Shown: positions 1 through 4,897 of the stretch, one piece after another
How positions within the stretch are numbered: position 1 is the stretch's first letter
Layout of the letters: each line of letters starts with the position of its first letter
From: Deltaproteobacteria bacterium
Lineage (GTDB): Bacteria; Desulfobacterota; Desulfuromonadia; Desulfuromonadales; BM103
DNA length: 6,389 nt
NCBI GenBank assembly: GCA_019313105.1
Contig: JAFDBW010000285.1
Coordinates: forward strand, 1 to 6,389
Reading direction: 5' to 3'
Position numbers and translations under genes: made by a program
The notes under the pieces: generated by a model
Databases searched by the model: none
Told to the model about the DNA's origin: nothing
The model's input: the letters and a program-made list of their open reading frames with translations, nothing else

Positions 1-1
1 T

Positions 2-493
2 GGTGGCTCCATTGAAAATCGCCTGCGGTTGCCCCTGATGGTTGTCGATGCGGTGGTTGATGTCTGGGGTGTTGAACGAACCGGTATACGGGTTTCGCCG
101 ACCGGGACCTTCAATGACATGCATGATGATGATCCCGTCGCTACATACGGCATCTTCGCAAAACAACTGAACAGCAAAGGCATCGCCTTTATTGAGGTGG
201 TCGAGGACTCTTTTCAGGGGAACGCCTCGGATGGTCGCCCGGAAGAGGTCATCCGGGCGATCCAGGAGAATTTTAAAGGGGCCTATATTGGCAATGGTAA
301 TTACTCGGCCGAGGAGGCGCGTAAACGCATCAAGGCCGGGCAGGCTGACCTGGTCTCGTTTGGCCGGCACTACATCTCAAACCCCGATCTGCCGAAGCGC
401 TTCCAAGTCGGTGCTGAACTGAATGATTATGATGAAGATACTTTTTATGGCGGCGATGAGCATGGTTACACGGACTATCCCGCTCTCGATTGA
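2..493 (+). CDS. Old yellow enzyme-family NADH:flavin oxidoreductase (alkene reductase), 5'-truncated
   Basis: This is the C-terminal 163 residues of an FMN-dependent ene-reductase of the old yellow enzyme/NemA type; such cytosolic TIM-barrel enzymes use NAD(P)H to reduce activated C=C bonds or electrophiles. The frame is open from base 2 and starts inside the family motif GGSIENR, whose Arg contacts FMN in characterised homologues. It continues with the strand RTGIRVSP, then GNGNY and FGRHYISNPDLPKRF, which form the FMN-phosphate-binding end of the barrel, and ends with the typical tail FYGGDEHGYTDYP. Full-length members have about 360 residues, so a little over half lies outside the window. 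The ATG at 29 is internal and is not the start. Substrate cannot be inferred. The family call is firm; NemA-like orthology is not. Confidence 0.93.
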   Translation, partial: GGSIENRLRLPLMVVDAVVDVWGVERTGIRVSPTGTFNDMHDDDPVATYGIFAKQLNSKGIAFIEVVEDSFQGNASDGRPEEVIRAIQENFKGAYIGNGNYSAEEARKRIKAGQADLVSFGRHYISNPDLPKRFQVGAELNDYDEDTFYGGDEHGYTDYPALD

Positions 494-495
494 TC

Positions 496-524
496 AGGGC
501 AAGAGATGGTTCATATGTTGCCCT
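496..524 (+). terminator. Possible weak terminator after the oxidoreductase gene
   Basis: A 7-bp inverted repeat (AGGGCAA at 496-502, TTGCCCT at 518-524) begins three bases after the stop codon. Its 15-nt loop is long and the following bases, TGTTTG, are only partly T-rich. It could end transcription of the upstream gene, but it is a poor intrinsic terminator by shape. Confidence 0.3.
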
Positions 525-590
525 TGTTTGATGAACTCTGCAATCCAAAGACCAAAGCAAAACCGTCGGGGTTGCCCGACAGCAACGTCA

Positions 591-614
591 TTTTCTTTGT
601 AGCGACAAAGAAAA
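591..614. repeat. AT-rich stem-loop I
   Basis: Perfect 10-bp inverted repeat: TTTTCTTTGT at 591-600 and ACAAAGAAAA at 605-614, with the 4-base loop AGCG. It resembles stem-loop II at 919-950 in its TTTGT/ACAAA core and nearby CG-rich loop bases. No T-run follows it, so an intrinsic terminator is not the obvious reading. Confidence 0.7.
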
Positions 615-918
615 CGAAGCAAGCAAAAGAAAGCTTGGCGCTACGCTGGGCATGTCTGGCGCGTCAGGACGGCAACATCAATTCAGTCAAAACTGTCCGA
701 CTAAGTGTCTACATTTCCCCCGCAGGACCCGAGGCTCTTGAGAGCCTCTCCGCTTGTGGAGGATTGTAGCGGGTGCTTTGTTTTTAAGCTTTTCCCTGAT
801 AGGTCACACTGCAAGGAAGGCCCCCCTGTAACGGGCCGGCTTATTAAGCTTTGTCGTTATTGGATGCCTCAGAAACCTGGGAAAGGAGATGCCCTCCGCA
901 AGGAGAAAGGTTTTTTTG

Positions 919-950
919 CTTACTTTTGTCGCCGCATGCACAAAAGTAAG
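919..950. repeat. AT-rich stem-loop II
   Basis: Perfect 11-bp inverted repeat: CTTACTTTTGT at 919-929 and ACAAAAGTAAG at 940-950, with a 10-base loop. Seven T (911-917) stand just before it on the + strand; read on the - strand this becomes a stem followed by C and seven A, so it is not a terminator for the - strand gene upstream. It probably belongs to the same type of dispersed stem-loop as 591-614. Confidence 0.7.
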
Positions 951-958
951 TCGTCTGA

Positions 959-972
959 CAGTACGCGTACTG
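959..972. repeat. 14-bp perfect palindrome
   Basis: CAGTACGCGTACTG equals its own reverse complement. It lies 8 bases after stem-loop II and about 60 bases beyond the 3' end of the - strand gene. A loopless palindrome suits a dimeric protein-binding site better than an RNA hairpin, but no promoter is visible next to it. Confidence 0.6.
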
Positions 973-1031
973 CCGGTTTTACTCTTAGGAAATAAAGAAT
1001 GAGGACCACAGATCTCCCCCCCTATTAACCT

Positions 1032-1388
1032 CTACTCCAGCAGAAAGTCCTGCAAGTTAGTTTTCCCGTAACTCACCCCCGGGTTGACATCTTTGATCTG
1101 CTTGGCAAGGATCGCCATGATCATTTTCACGCCCGGGGTTTTTTCAGGATCCGTGAGTGGCAGCAGCCTGACGGTCAGGCTGGCTTGTTTCTGCGACAGC
1201 TCGACAAAAAAGCTTTGATTATTGCCATTTTCAACGGCCAGCGATTCGACAAGCGCTTTGTTCTGGGCAGCATTGAGGTACTTATCGGTCACTTTGAGCA
1301 CACCGCCGTCAATCCTGGTGGTGAACGGAACAACGCTCTCAAAAGCCACACGTGCTGCATTGATATTTTCCAAAACGACATGGGGCAT
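1032..1388 (-). CDS. Conserved-looking 118-residue protein of unknown function
   Basis: I do not recognise a named family. The product is a soluble-looking 118-residue protein with no signal peptide or membrane segment. It begins MPHVVLENINAARVAFESV, has a mixed hydrophobic/polar middle (SFFVELSQKQASLTVRLLPL), then a DPEKTPGVKMIMAILAKQI helix, and ends YGKTNLQDFLLE. The start at 1388 is chosen because GGAG lies 7 bases upstream; the frame stays open further upstream but would overlap the permease gene out of frame. It follows the permease by 77 bases on the same strand, so it may be a third gene of the exporter operon, or it may have its own promoter in the gap. Whether it works with the transporter is unknown. 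Confidence 0.8.
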   Translation of the reverse strand: MPHVVLENINAARVAFESVVPFTTRIDGGVLKVTDKYLNAAQNKALVESLAVENGNNQSFFVELSQKQASLTVRLLPLTDPEKTPGVKMIMAILAKQIKDVNPGVSYGKTNLQDFLLE

Positions 1389-1395
1389 CCTGTTT

Positions 1396-1400
1396 CTCCA
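1396..1400 (-). promoter_or_regulatory. Ribosome binding site deciding the start at 1388
   Basis: Read on the - strand this is TGGAG, followed by 7 bases and then ATG. It fixes the start of the 118-residue protein and argues against the longer open frame that reaches into the permease gene. Confidence 0.75.
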
Positions 1401-1417
1401 ATCTTTACTGTTCGCCA

Positions 1418-1457
1418 CGAAGTCACTGAAACAAAATCTTGAGATCGGGTGTCCCCG
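1418..1457 (-). repeat. Possible decayed copy D of the GGGGACAC palindrome
   Basis: On the - strand, CGGGGACAC (1449-1457) is followed by 22 bases and then GTGACTTCG, which differs from the expected right arm GTGTCCCCG at three positions. The interior length matches the better copies (22-23 nt) and the bases TTTCA before the right arm resemble those of copy C. It sits in the gap between the permease gene and the next gene. The left arm also forms a short hairpin (TCGGG, GACA loop, CCCGA) followed by a T-rich stretch, which could act as a weak terminator or attenuator after the permease gene. Confidence 0.4.
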
Positions 1458-1465
1458 ACGCACTC

Positions 1466-2257
1466 TCAGACGACAATCCGCCGGACCATCAAAGCGATCG
1501 CCAGCGGTAAAAGCAGCAGGGTGGCGACCAGCAGGTAAAAAAGGCTGAACCAGAGCTCTGCGGACCAGACGTGCAGGCTGCAGCCGCGCGCCAGCGCGAC
1601 CAGGTGAGTCAGCGGCAGGAACTGCGCCAGGCCCTGGGCCCAACCCGGCAGGTTCTGCAGCGGGAAGAAGGTGCCGCTAAAGAGGAACATCGGCGTGATG
1701 CCGAGAAAGATCGGCAGGTTGAACATTTCGATCCCCCGCACCAGGGCGGTGCAGATCATCCCCAGTGCGGCGAACAACAGGCCGCCGAGCAGCGCAACCG
1801 GCATCAAGAGCAGCGTGCCGGGAAACGCGAAAAAGCCGCACAGCGAGATCACGCAGCTCATCAGGGTCGCGGCGATCAGCGACTTGGTCGCCGCCCAGAG
1901 CATCTCGCCGAGAATGATCTCCTCGAGGTTGAGCGGTGTGGCCAGCAGCGCATCAAAGGTTTTCTGATAATACATGCGCACAAAACTATTATAGGTGGTC
2001 TCGAAAAACGCGTTGTGCATAACTGCCACCGAGACCAGCGCCGGGGCGATAAAGGTCGTGTAGGAGAGCCTTGCGCCGCCGTAGTCCAGCTCGCCGACCA
2101 TCACCGCGAGGCCGACGCCAAAGGCGAGGATATAAAGCAAAGGCTCGAGCAGCGGCGGCACGAAGGAGATCTTCCAGTTCTGCCGATAGATGGAAAAATT
2201 ACGCTGCCAGACCCTGATCGATCGGCCGCTGATCTGAGAGGGCTTGGGCCACTTCAT
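1466..2257 (-). CDS. ABC-2 type transporter permease (NodJ-like)
   Basis: The 263-residue product is the inner-membrane half of an ABC exporter. Hydrophobic segments lie near residues 33-53, 68-88, 118-143, 148-172, 181-200 and 235-257, the six-helix plan of ABC-2 permeases. The segment with YQKTFDALLATP (about 97-108) and LEEIILGEMLWAATKSL (about 111-127) is strongly NodJ-like, and the ABC-2 region follows at about 190-224 (FLFSGTFFPLQNLPGW, then FLPLTHLVALARG). The ATG at 2257 overlaps the ATPase stop as ATGA and has GGGAG 8 bases upstream, so the two proteins are probably translationally coupled. An earlier in-frame start at 2323 is less likely because it lies deep in the ATPase gene and adds a non-conserved Pro/Gly-rich tail. 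The NodJ family exports lipo-oligosaccharides or drugs; the substrate here cannot be read from sequence. Confidence 0.94.
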   Translation of the reverse strand: MKWPKPSQISGRSIRVWQRNFSIYRQNWKISFVPPLLEPLLYILAFGVGLAVMVGELDYGGARLSYTTFIAPALVSVAVMHNAFFETTYNSFVRMYYQKTFDALLATPLNLEEIILGEMLWAATKSLIAATLMSCVISLCGFFAFPGTLLLMPVALLGGLLFAALGMICTALVRGIEMFNLPIFLGITPMFLFSGTFFPLQNLPGWAQGLAQFLPLTHLVALARGCSLHVWSAELWFSLFYLLVATLLLLPLAIALMVRRIVV

Positions 2258-3162
2258 TCGCGCAACTCCCGTCCGGTCAGTTTCAGAAAGAGGTCTTCCA
2301 GGCCCGCCGGGCGCAGCATGCACCCTTCGGCCCTGACCTCGCGGGTCAGCTTGAGGAAGAGTTCATCGCCGTGGTCAAGATAGACCAGCAGGCGACTGCC
2401 GAGGTCTTCGACCCGGCAGCTTTCCCGGGCCAGGAAATCGCGCACCGTCTGATCCGGTTCGGCAATCTCCAGGACCGTATGCCCCACCTGTTCGCGGACC
2501 AGCGCGGCCGGTTTGCCTTCGACCAGGATTCTGCCATGATCTACGATCACCAGGCGATCACACAAGCGCTCCGCCTCTTCCATGTAATGCGTCGTCAGCA
2601 GAATCGTCAGGCCCTGTTTTTTCAGCTCGGCGAGCTTTTCCCACAGCAGCTGTCGGCTCTGCGGGTCGAGCCCGGTGGTCGGCTCGTCGAGGATCAGCAG
2701 TTCGGGCTGATTCACCAGGGCCCGGGCCAGCATCAGGCGTCGCTTCAGGCCTCCGGAGAGGACCGTGATCTTGTCATGAGCGCGGTTTTTCAGGGCAAAA
2801 AAACCAAGCAGTTCATCGGCCCGGTGTGCGGCCTCCGAGCCGGGGATAGCAAAGTAGCGGGCGTAGCCGACCAGGTTGTTGCGTACGCTCAGGTCGGGAT
2901 CGAGGGAATCTTCCTGCTGGCAGATGCCGATGCGCCGTTTGATCTCGCGCAGTCCCTGGTCGATATCGAGGCCGAACACTTCGAGCTGCCCGGCGTCGCG
3001 GGGCGTGTAGCCATAAAGCATGCGGATGGTCGTCGTTTTACCGGCACCGTTCGGGCCAAGCAGGCCGAAACACTCGCCCGGCTGCACGGCGAAGGTAATG
3101 CCATCGACAGCGGCCAGGGCACCGTAGTTTTTGCGCAGGGAGTCAACCTTGAGGATCGCCAT
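2254..3162 (-). CDS. ABC transporter ATP-binding protein (NodI-like)
   Basis: This 302-residue cytoplasmic ATPase should power the adjacent permease. All nucleotide-binding motifs are intact: Walker A GPNGAGKT (36-43), Q-loop QQ (82-83), signature LSGGLKRR (135-142), Walker B LLILDE (155-160), D-loop GLD and H-loop TTHYMEEAE (His192). The C-terminal extension of about 90 residues ends with RPAGLEDLFLKLTGRELRE, a NodI/drug-exporter type tail that often specifies pairing with its permease. The start at 3162 gives MAILKVDSLRKNYG, the normal beginning of this family. The more upstream in-frame start at 3237 falls on the -35 element of a good promoter and adds 25 Arg/Ser-rich residues unlike the family. 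The ribosome binding site is weak (GAAAG about 8 bases upstream). The product pairs with the NodJ-like permease in an ATPase-first operon. Confidence 0.96.
   Translation of the reverse strand: MAILKVDSLRKNYGALAAVDGITFAVQPGECFGLLGPNGAGKTTTIRMLYGYTPRDAGQLEVFGLDIDQGLREIKRRIGICQQEDSLDPDLSVRNNLVGYARYFAIPGSEAAHRADELLGFFALKNRAHDKITVLSGGLKRRLMLARALVNQPELLILDEPTTGLDPQSRQLLWEKLAELKKQGLTILLTTHYMEEAERLCDRLVIVDHGRILVEGKPAALVREQVGHTVLEIAEPDQTVRDFLARESCRVEDLGSRLLVYLDHGDELFLKLTREVRAEGCMLRPAGLEDLFLKLTGRELRE
2266..2270 (-). promoter_or_regulatory. Ribosome binding site of the permease gene, inside the ATPase gene
   Basis: GGGAG on the - strand stands 8 bases before the ATG at 2257 and lies within the last codons of the ATPase gene. 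It supports the ATGA-overlap start over the longer frame. Confidence 0.7.
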
Positions 3163-3208
3163 GGGGTGTCTTTCATTCCAAGTTGTCCGGATGCTGGTGC
3201 ACCTTGCG

Positions 3209-3237
3209 ATTCTACGTCGATGCGCGGGAGATGACAA
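3209..3237 (-). promoter_or_regulatory. Sigma70-type promoter of the ABC transporter operon
   Basis: On the - strand, TTGTCA (3232-3237) is followed by exactly 17 bases and TAGAAT (3209-3214); each hexamer has one mismatch to the TTGACA/TATAAT consensus. The predicted transcript would start near 3202, giving a leader of about 40 bases before the ATG at 3162. This also rules against translation starting at 3237. Confidence 0.65.
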
Positions 3238-3370
3238 GCCGGGATATCGGTGCTGTGGCCTGTTGCGGGCAGGCTTCCTTTGAATTCGGTAAAGGGGCTC
3301 CTCAATGAGCGTGCAAACCTGTTAAGCTGTAACATATTGAGTGTCGCAGCAGCATCCTCACAACGACACA

Positions 3371-3377
3371 GAAGGAG
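3371..3377 (+). promoter_or_regulatory. Strong ribosome binding site of the lysine-rich mini-gene
   Basis: GAAGGAG lies 5 bases before the ATG at 3383. It is one of the best Shine-Dalgarno matches in the window and is the main reason for calling the very short gene that follows. A 6-bp inverted repeat, GTGTCG (3341-3346) and CGACAC (3364-3369), stands just before it and could fold in the leader. Confidence 0.75.
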
Positions 3378-3382
3378 CAATC

Positions 3383-3487
3383 ATGGGCAAGGGCATGGAT
3401 AGCAAGAAGGCGGATAAAAAAGCCCCGGCAAAGAGCATGAAAGAAAAAAAGGCGGACAAAAAGCTTAAAAAGGCCGAGAAGAAGTAG
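3383..3487 (+). CDS. 34-residue lysine-rich small protein
   Basis: This short gene has a clear start and stop (TAG at 3485-3487) and a strong ribosome binding site. The product begins MGKGMDSKKADKKAPAKSMK and ends KLKKAEKK. By my count 16 of 34 residues are lysine, with Ala, Asp and Glu making up most of the rest and no hydrophobic core. It is very basic and probably disordered or helical only when bound to something acidic, such as nucleic acid; that role is inference. Tiny MGKG-starting Lys-rich proteins of this kind occur in many proteobacteria as uncharacterised proteins, in my recollection. It is divergent from the ABC operon and convergent with the RNase H gene, with repeat copy A between their ends. 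No convincing promoter was found, although the 220-base divergent gap has room for one. Confidence 0.75.
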   Translation: MGKGMDSKKADKKAPAKSMKEKKADKKLKKAEKK

Positions 3488-3532
3488 TCAGCGATGCGCT
3501 AGCGGCGCTTGGTTCAGCGACACGAAAGGGTT

Positions 3533-3573
3533 CGGGGACACGCAAAAGAAACACTTGTTTTTAAGTGTCCCCG
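3533..3573. repeat. GGGGACAC palindrome, copy A
   Basis: Perfect arms GGGGACAC (3534-3541) and GTGTCCCC (3565-3572), each extended by a C/G pair, enclose 23 bases. An alternative inner stem, ACACTT (3551-3556) with AAGTGT (3563-3568), overlaps the right arm. A related half-unit, AGCGACAC, lies just upstream at 3516-3523. The element sits between two convergent genes (lysine-rich mini-gene and RNase H), where it may serve as a transcript 3'-end structure on both strands. The shape is that of REP-like palindromes. Confidence 0.75.
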
Positions 3574-3584
3574 GCGCCAAACTT

Positions 3585-4061
3585 TTAGGAATCTTCTCTA
3601 AGCGCCCGCCTCGCCGCTCTATCCACCAGGGTGAAGATTCGGTCAATCTCGGCTTTGTGCTTTGCCGCCATGTGCCCATGCACTTTGACCAGTTCACAAT
3701 TCAGCAGATCGGTCAGCCGGTAAAACTCACGGTACAATTGATCGTTTTTGAGACGGGTCTTTTTGACCGTGCGGTAGTCGTTCTGCTCCAGGCGCTGACG
3801 TCTTCCCGGCAGCCCGATGATGTTTTGCGAGTCGGTATAAATCATCACCTTGCACCCGGTCGCCTGCAGATCATTTAACGCCCACAACAAGGTCTGCAGC
3901 TCAAGCCTGGTCGAAGACGTCTGTTCAAAACGCTTCACCTGCACCCGGGTGGTCAGCTCCTCTGCAGAGAGTGTGGCTCCGAACACGGCGAGGTAAGCAC
4001 CGTAGCCAATTTTCGACCGGGCATTGACACTGCCATCAGTGAAAAGCATGACGGTCTGCAT
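3585..4061 (-). CDS. Ribonuclease HI-family protein
   Basis: The 158-residue cytosolic product should cleave the RNA strand of RNA-DNA hybrids with Mg2+. The acidic catalytic set is present: Asp9 in MLFTDGSVN, Glu54 in TRLELQTLLWAL, Asp77 in IYTDSQNI and Asp147 in VDRAARRAL, with the His-containing loop KVHGH at 126-130. Length is normal for the family (about 155). It lacks the GNPGPGGYGA segment of classical E. coli RnhA and carries a distinctive GLPGRRQRLEQNDY block at 83-96, so it belongs to a variant RNase H group and I leave the symbol blank. The start at 4061 has AAAGGA 7 bases upstream and begins just before the catalytic strand. A longer frame from 4166 would translate through repeat copy B and adds 35 residues not typical of the family. 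It is divergent from the DUF6172 cluster. Confidence 0.9.
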   Translation of the reverse strand: MQTVMLFTDGSVNARSKIGYGAYLAVFGATLSAEELTTRVQVKRFEQTSSTRLELQTLLWALNDLQATGCKVMIYTDSQNIIGLPGRRQRLEQNDYRTVKKTRLKNDQLYREFYRLTDLLNCELVKVHGHMAAKHKAEIDRIFTLVDRAARRALREDS

Positions 4062-4068
4062 AAGAGAA

Positions 4069-4074
4069 TCCTTT
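4069..4074 (-). promoter_or_regulatory. Ribosome binding site deciding the RNase H start
   Basis: AAAGGA on the - strand stands 7 bases before the ATG at 4061. It decides for the 158-residue form over the in-frame start at 4166. Confidence 0.7.
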
Positions 4075-4078
4075 TTTC

Positions 4079-4118
4079 CGGGGACACGCCAAAGCAACTC
4101 TCTTTTCGAGTGTGGCCG
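4079..4118. repeat. GGGGACAC palindrome, copy B (right arm degenerate)
   Basis: The left arm GGGGACAC (4080-4087) is perfect; the right arm GTGTGGCC (4110-4117) has two mismatches. The 22-base interior begins GCCAAAGCAAC, close to GCAAAAGAAAC in copy A, and retains inner complementarity (AAAG with CTTT). It lies directly upstream of the RNase H ribosome binding site, so it would be part of that gene's mRNA leader. Confidence 0.6.
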
Positions 4119-4164
4119 GCTCATGCTGCAACGGGTGACAGATAAGGTGTGTGTCAGGGGTTTC

Positions 4165-4173
4165 ATGATAGCA
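4165..4173 (-). promoter_or_regulatory. Possible extended -10 promoter for the RNase H gene
   Basis: TGCTATCAT on the - strand fits the extended -10 form TGnTATAAT with one mismatch in the hexamer. No good -35 element is seen at the right distance. If used, transcription would start near 4158, downstream of the alternative start codon at 4166, leaving a leader of about 97 bases that contains repeat copy B. Confidence 0.35.
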
Positions 4174-4228
4174 TGTCAACGACAGCAGCTTTTTTTAACA
4201 ACCTTCAGCACACCTTACTGGAATCGCT

Positions 4229-4600
4229 ATGCGAAAAACATTTAAACTGAGTCATGCAAAGATAAAAGTTCCAAGGCTTGTAGAAGCGATCAAATTTGAA
4301 GTTAAAAAATATCTAAAAAGAGAACGTGGCAAGGCACTGCCCGCCAACGCAGATTTTTGGGATTTTGACTGCCGCTACGGCGTTGATCAGGCCAGCAGTG
4401 AAGTGATTCATGTCTCGGCCATCAACACGTATATTTCCCGCGCAGAATCAGAACAACGCGAATCTTTTTATTTAGAGATTCTGGCCAAACCGGGCCATCG
4501 CAGAAAAAGGCCCAGGCCGGAGCAAGGCCACCGGGAGGAGCCAGCACTTGCGGGAGACGAGGTGAAGACCCAGGACGCTGCTGGAATCGATGGAACGTAA
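4229..4600 (+). CDS. DUF6172-family protein
   Basis: The 123-residue product begins MRKTFKLSHAKIKVPRLVEA and continues with a strongly basic helix (EVKKYLKRERGKALP, about 25-39), the conserved block DFWDFDCRYG (about 42-51) and SFYLEILAKPGHR (about 79-91). I recognise this pattern as the DUF6172 family of small cytosolic proteins with no known function. The last 30 or so residues are Pro/Glu/Arg-rich, low in complexity and probably not conserved. The ATG at 4229 has only a short GGA 7 bases upstream but matches the family's N-terminus. It leads a + strand cluster: the YwbE gene follows after 15 bases and a pseudouridine synthase after that, which hints at an RNA- or translation-related role. 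That link is inference from position and basic charge. Confidence 0.85.
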   Translation: MRKTFKLSHAKIKVPRLVEAIKFEVKKYLKRERGKALPANADFWDFDCRYGVDQASSEVIHVSAINTYISRAESEQRESFYLEILAKPGHRRKRPRPEQGHREEPALAGDEVKTQDAAGIDGT

Positions 4601-4615
4601 AAGAAGCCGTCCACT

Positions 4616-4816
4616 ATGAACGGACAACATCGCGAGAAAATCAAGCCCGGTATGGTGGTGTCGATTGTGCTGAAGCAAGACCAGCGCAGCGGCAAGCTGA
4701 CCGAAGGTGTGGTTAAGGATCTTTTGACCAAAAGTCCGTTTCATCCGCATGGTATCAAGGTGCGCTTGGAGGATGGCCAGGTCGGGCGGGTTAAATCGGC
4801 CAATCAGACCGGTTGA
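4616..4816 (+). CDS. ywbE: YwbE-family protein (DUF2196)
   Basis: This complete 66-residue protein matches the small YwbE family known from Bacillus and many proteobacteria. The family pattern runs through its whole length: MNGQHREKIKPGMVVSIVL, then KDQRSGKLTEGVVKDLLT, SPFHPHGIKVRLEDGQVGRV. It is predicted to be a small beta-barrel-like cytosolic protein with GxV and PHGIKVRL strands; the biochemical role is unknown, and the KOW/SH3-like look that might mean RNA binding is inference. The ribosome binding site is weak (AAGAAG about 9 bases before ATG), so translation may depend on the gene 15 bases upstream. The pseudouridine synthase starts 82 bases after its stop. Confidence 0.92.
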   Translation: MNGQHREKIKPGMVVSIVLKQDQRSGKLTEGVVKDLLTKSPFHPHGIKVRLEDGQVGRVKSANQTG

Positions 4817-4882
4817 GTTTTGAAGAGCGAGCGATTGCAGTCGCCTAGACAATATCGTTTGGATCTCCTGCAGCATCAAACA

Positions 4883-4888
4883 GAAGGG
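4883..4888 (+). promoter_or_regulatory. Ribosome binding site of the pseudouridine synthase gene
   Basis: GAAGGG stands 9 bases before the ATG at 4898. It favours this start over the in-frame TTG at 4820, which nearly abuts the YwbE stop and has no clear ribosome binding site of its own. Confidence 0.55.
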
Positions 4889-4897
4889 TCAACCGAG

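Larger units (their letters stand above)
494..1031. other. Gene-free convergent intergenic region rich in inverted repeats
   Basis: This stretch of 538 bases separates two convergent genes and I see no credible gene in it. It holds many hairpin-forming sequences: 496-524, 565-580 (GTCGGG/CCCGAC), 591-614, 731-748 (GAGGCTCT/AGAGCCTC), 819-837 (GGCCC/GGGCC), 894-905 (CTCC, GCAA loop, GGAG), 919-950 and the palindrome 959-972. A run of seven T lies at 911-917, and TTAAGCTTT occurs twice, at 784-792 and 844-852. Short open frames here read through these hairpins and have no clear ribosome binding site. The composition suggests dispersed noncoding repeat sequence or an accumulation of decayed elements; an unrecognised structured RNA cannot be excluded. 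Confidence 0.6.

Noticed and set aside
506..995. Two overlapping + strand open frames (506-769 and 705-995) as small genes
   Set aside because: They run through several hairpins, have no convincing ribosome binding site, overlap each other out of frame and give protein sequence without family character. They look like translated repeat sequence.
1571..3234. Long + strand open frames of 270 and 287 codons opposite the transporter genes
   Set aside because: They are antisense shadows of the permease and ATPase genes, whose family motifs are intact on the - strand. The shadow products are Gln/Arg/His-rich without recognisable domains.
3163..3237. N-terminal extension of the ATPase from the in-frame start at 3237
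   Set aside because: The start codon falls on the -35 element of the promoter and the added residues do not resemble the family. The start at 3162 matches the usual ATPase beginning.
3341..3369. GTGTCG/CGACAC inverted repeat as another copy of the GGGGACAC palindrome
   Set aside because: The arms differ beyond the first four bases, the inner spacing is 17 bases rather than 22-23, and the interior is not A/T-segmented as in copies A to C. It is noted only as a possible leader hairpin.
4062..4166. N-terminal extension of the RNase H gene from the ATG at 4166
   Set aside because: It would translate through repeat copy B and overlaps a likely -10 element, whereas the ATG at 4061 has a good ribosome binding site and gives a normal RNase H length.
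4181..4197. T7 run at 4190-4196 as an intrinsic terminator
   Set aside because: The only stem before it is TGTC/GACA, 4 bp, and it lies between divergent genes where no + strand transcript needs to end.
4820..4897. TTG start at 4820 for the pseudouridine synthase
   Set aside because: It has no clear ribosome binding site and the 26 added residues lack family character. It cannot be fully excluded, since it would place the gene 3 bases after the ywbE stop.
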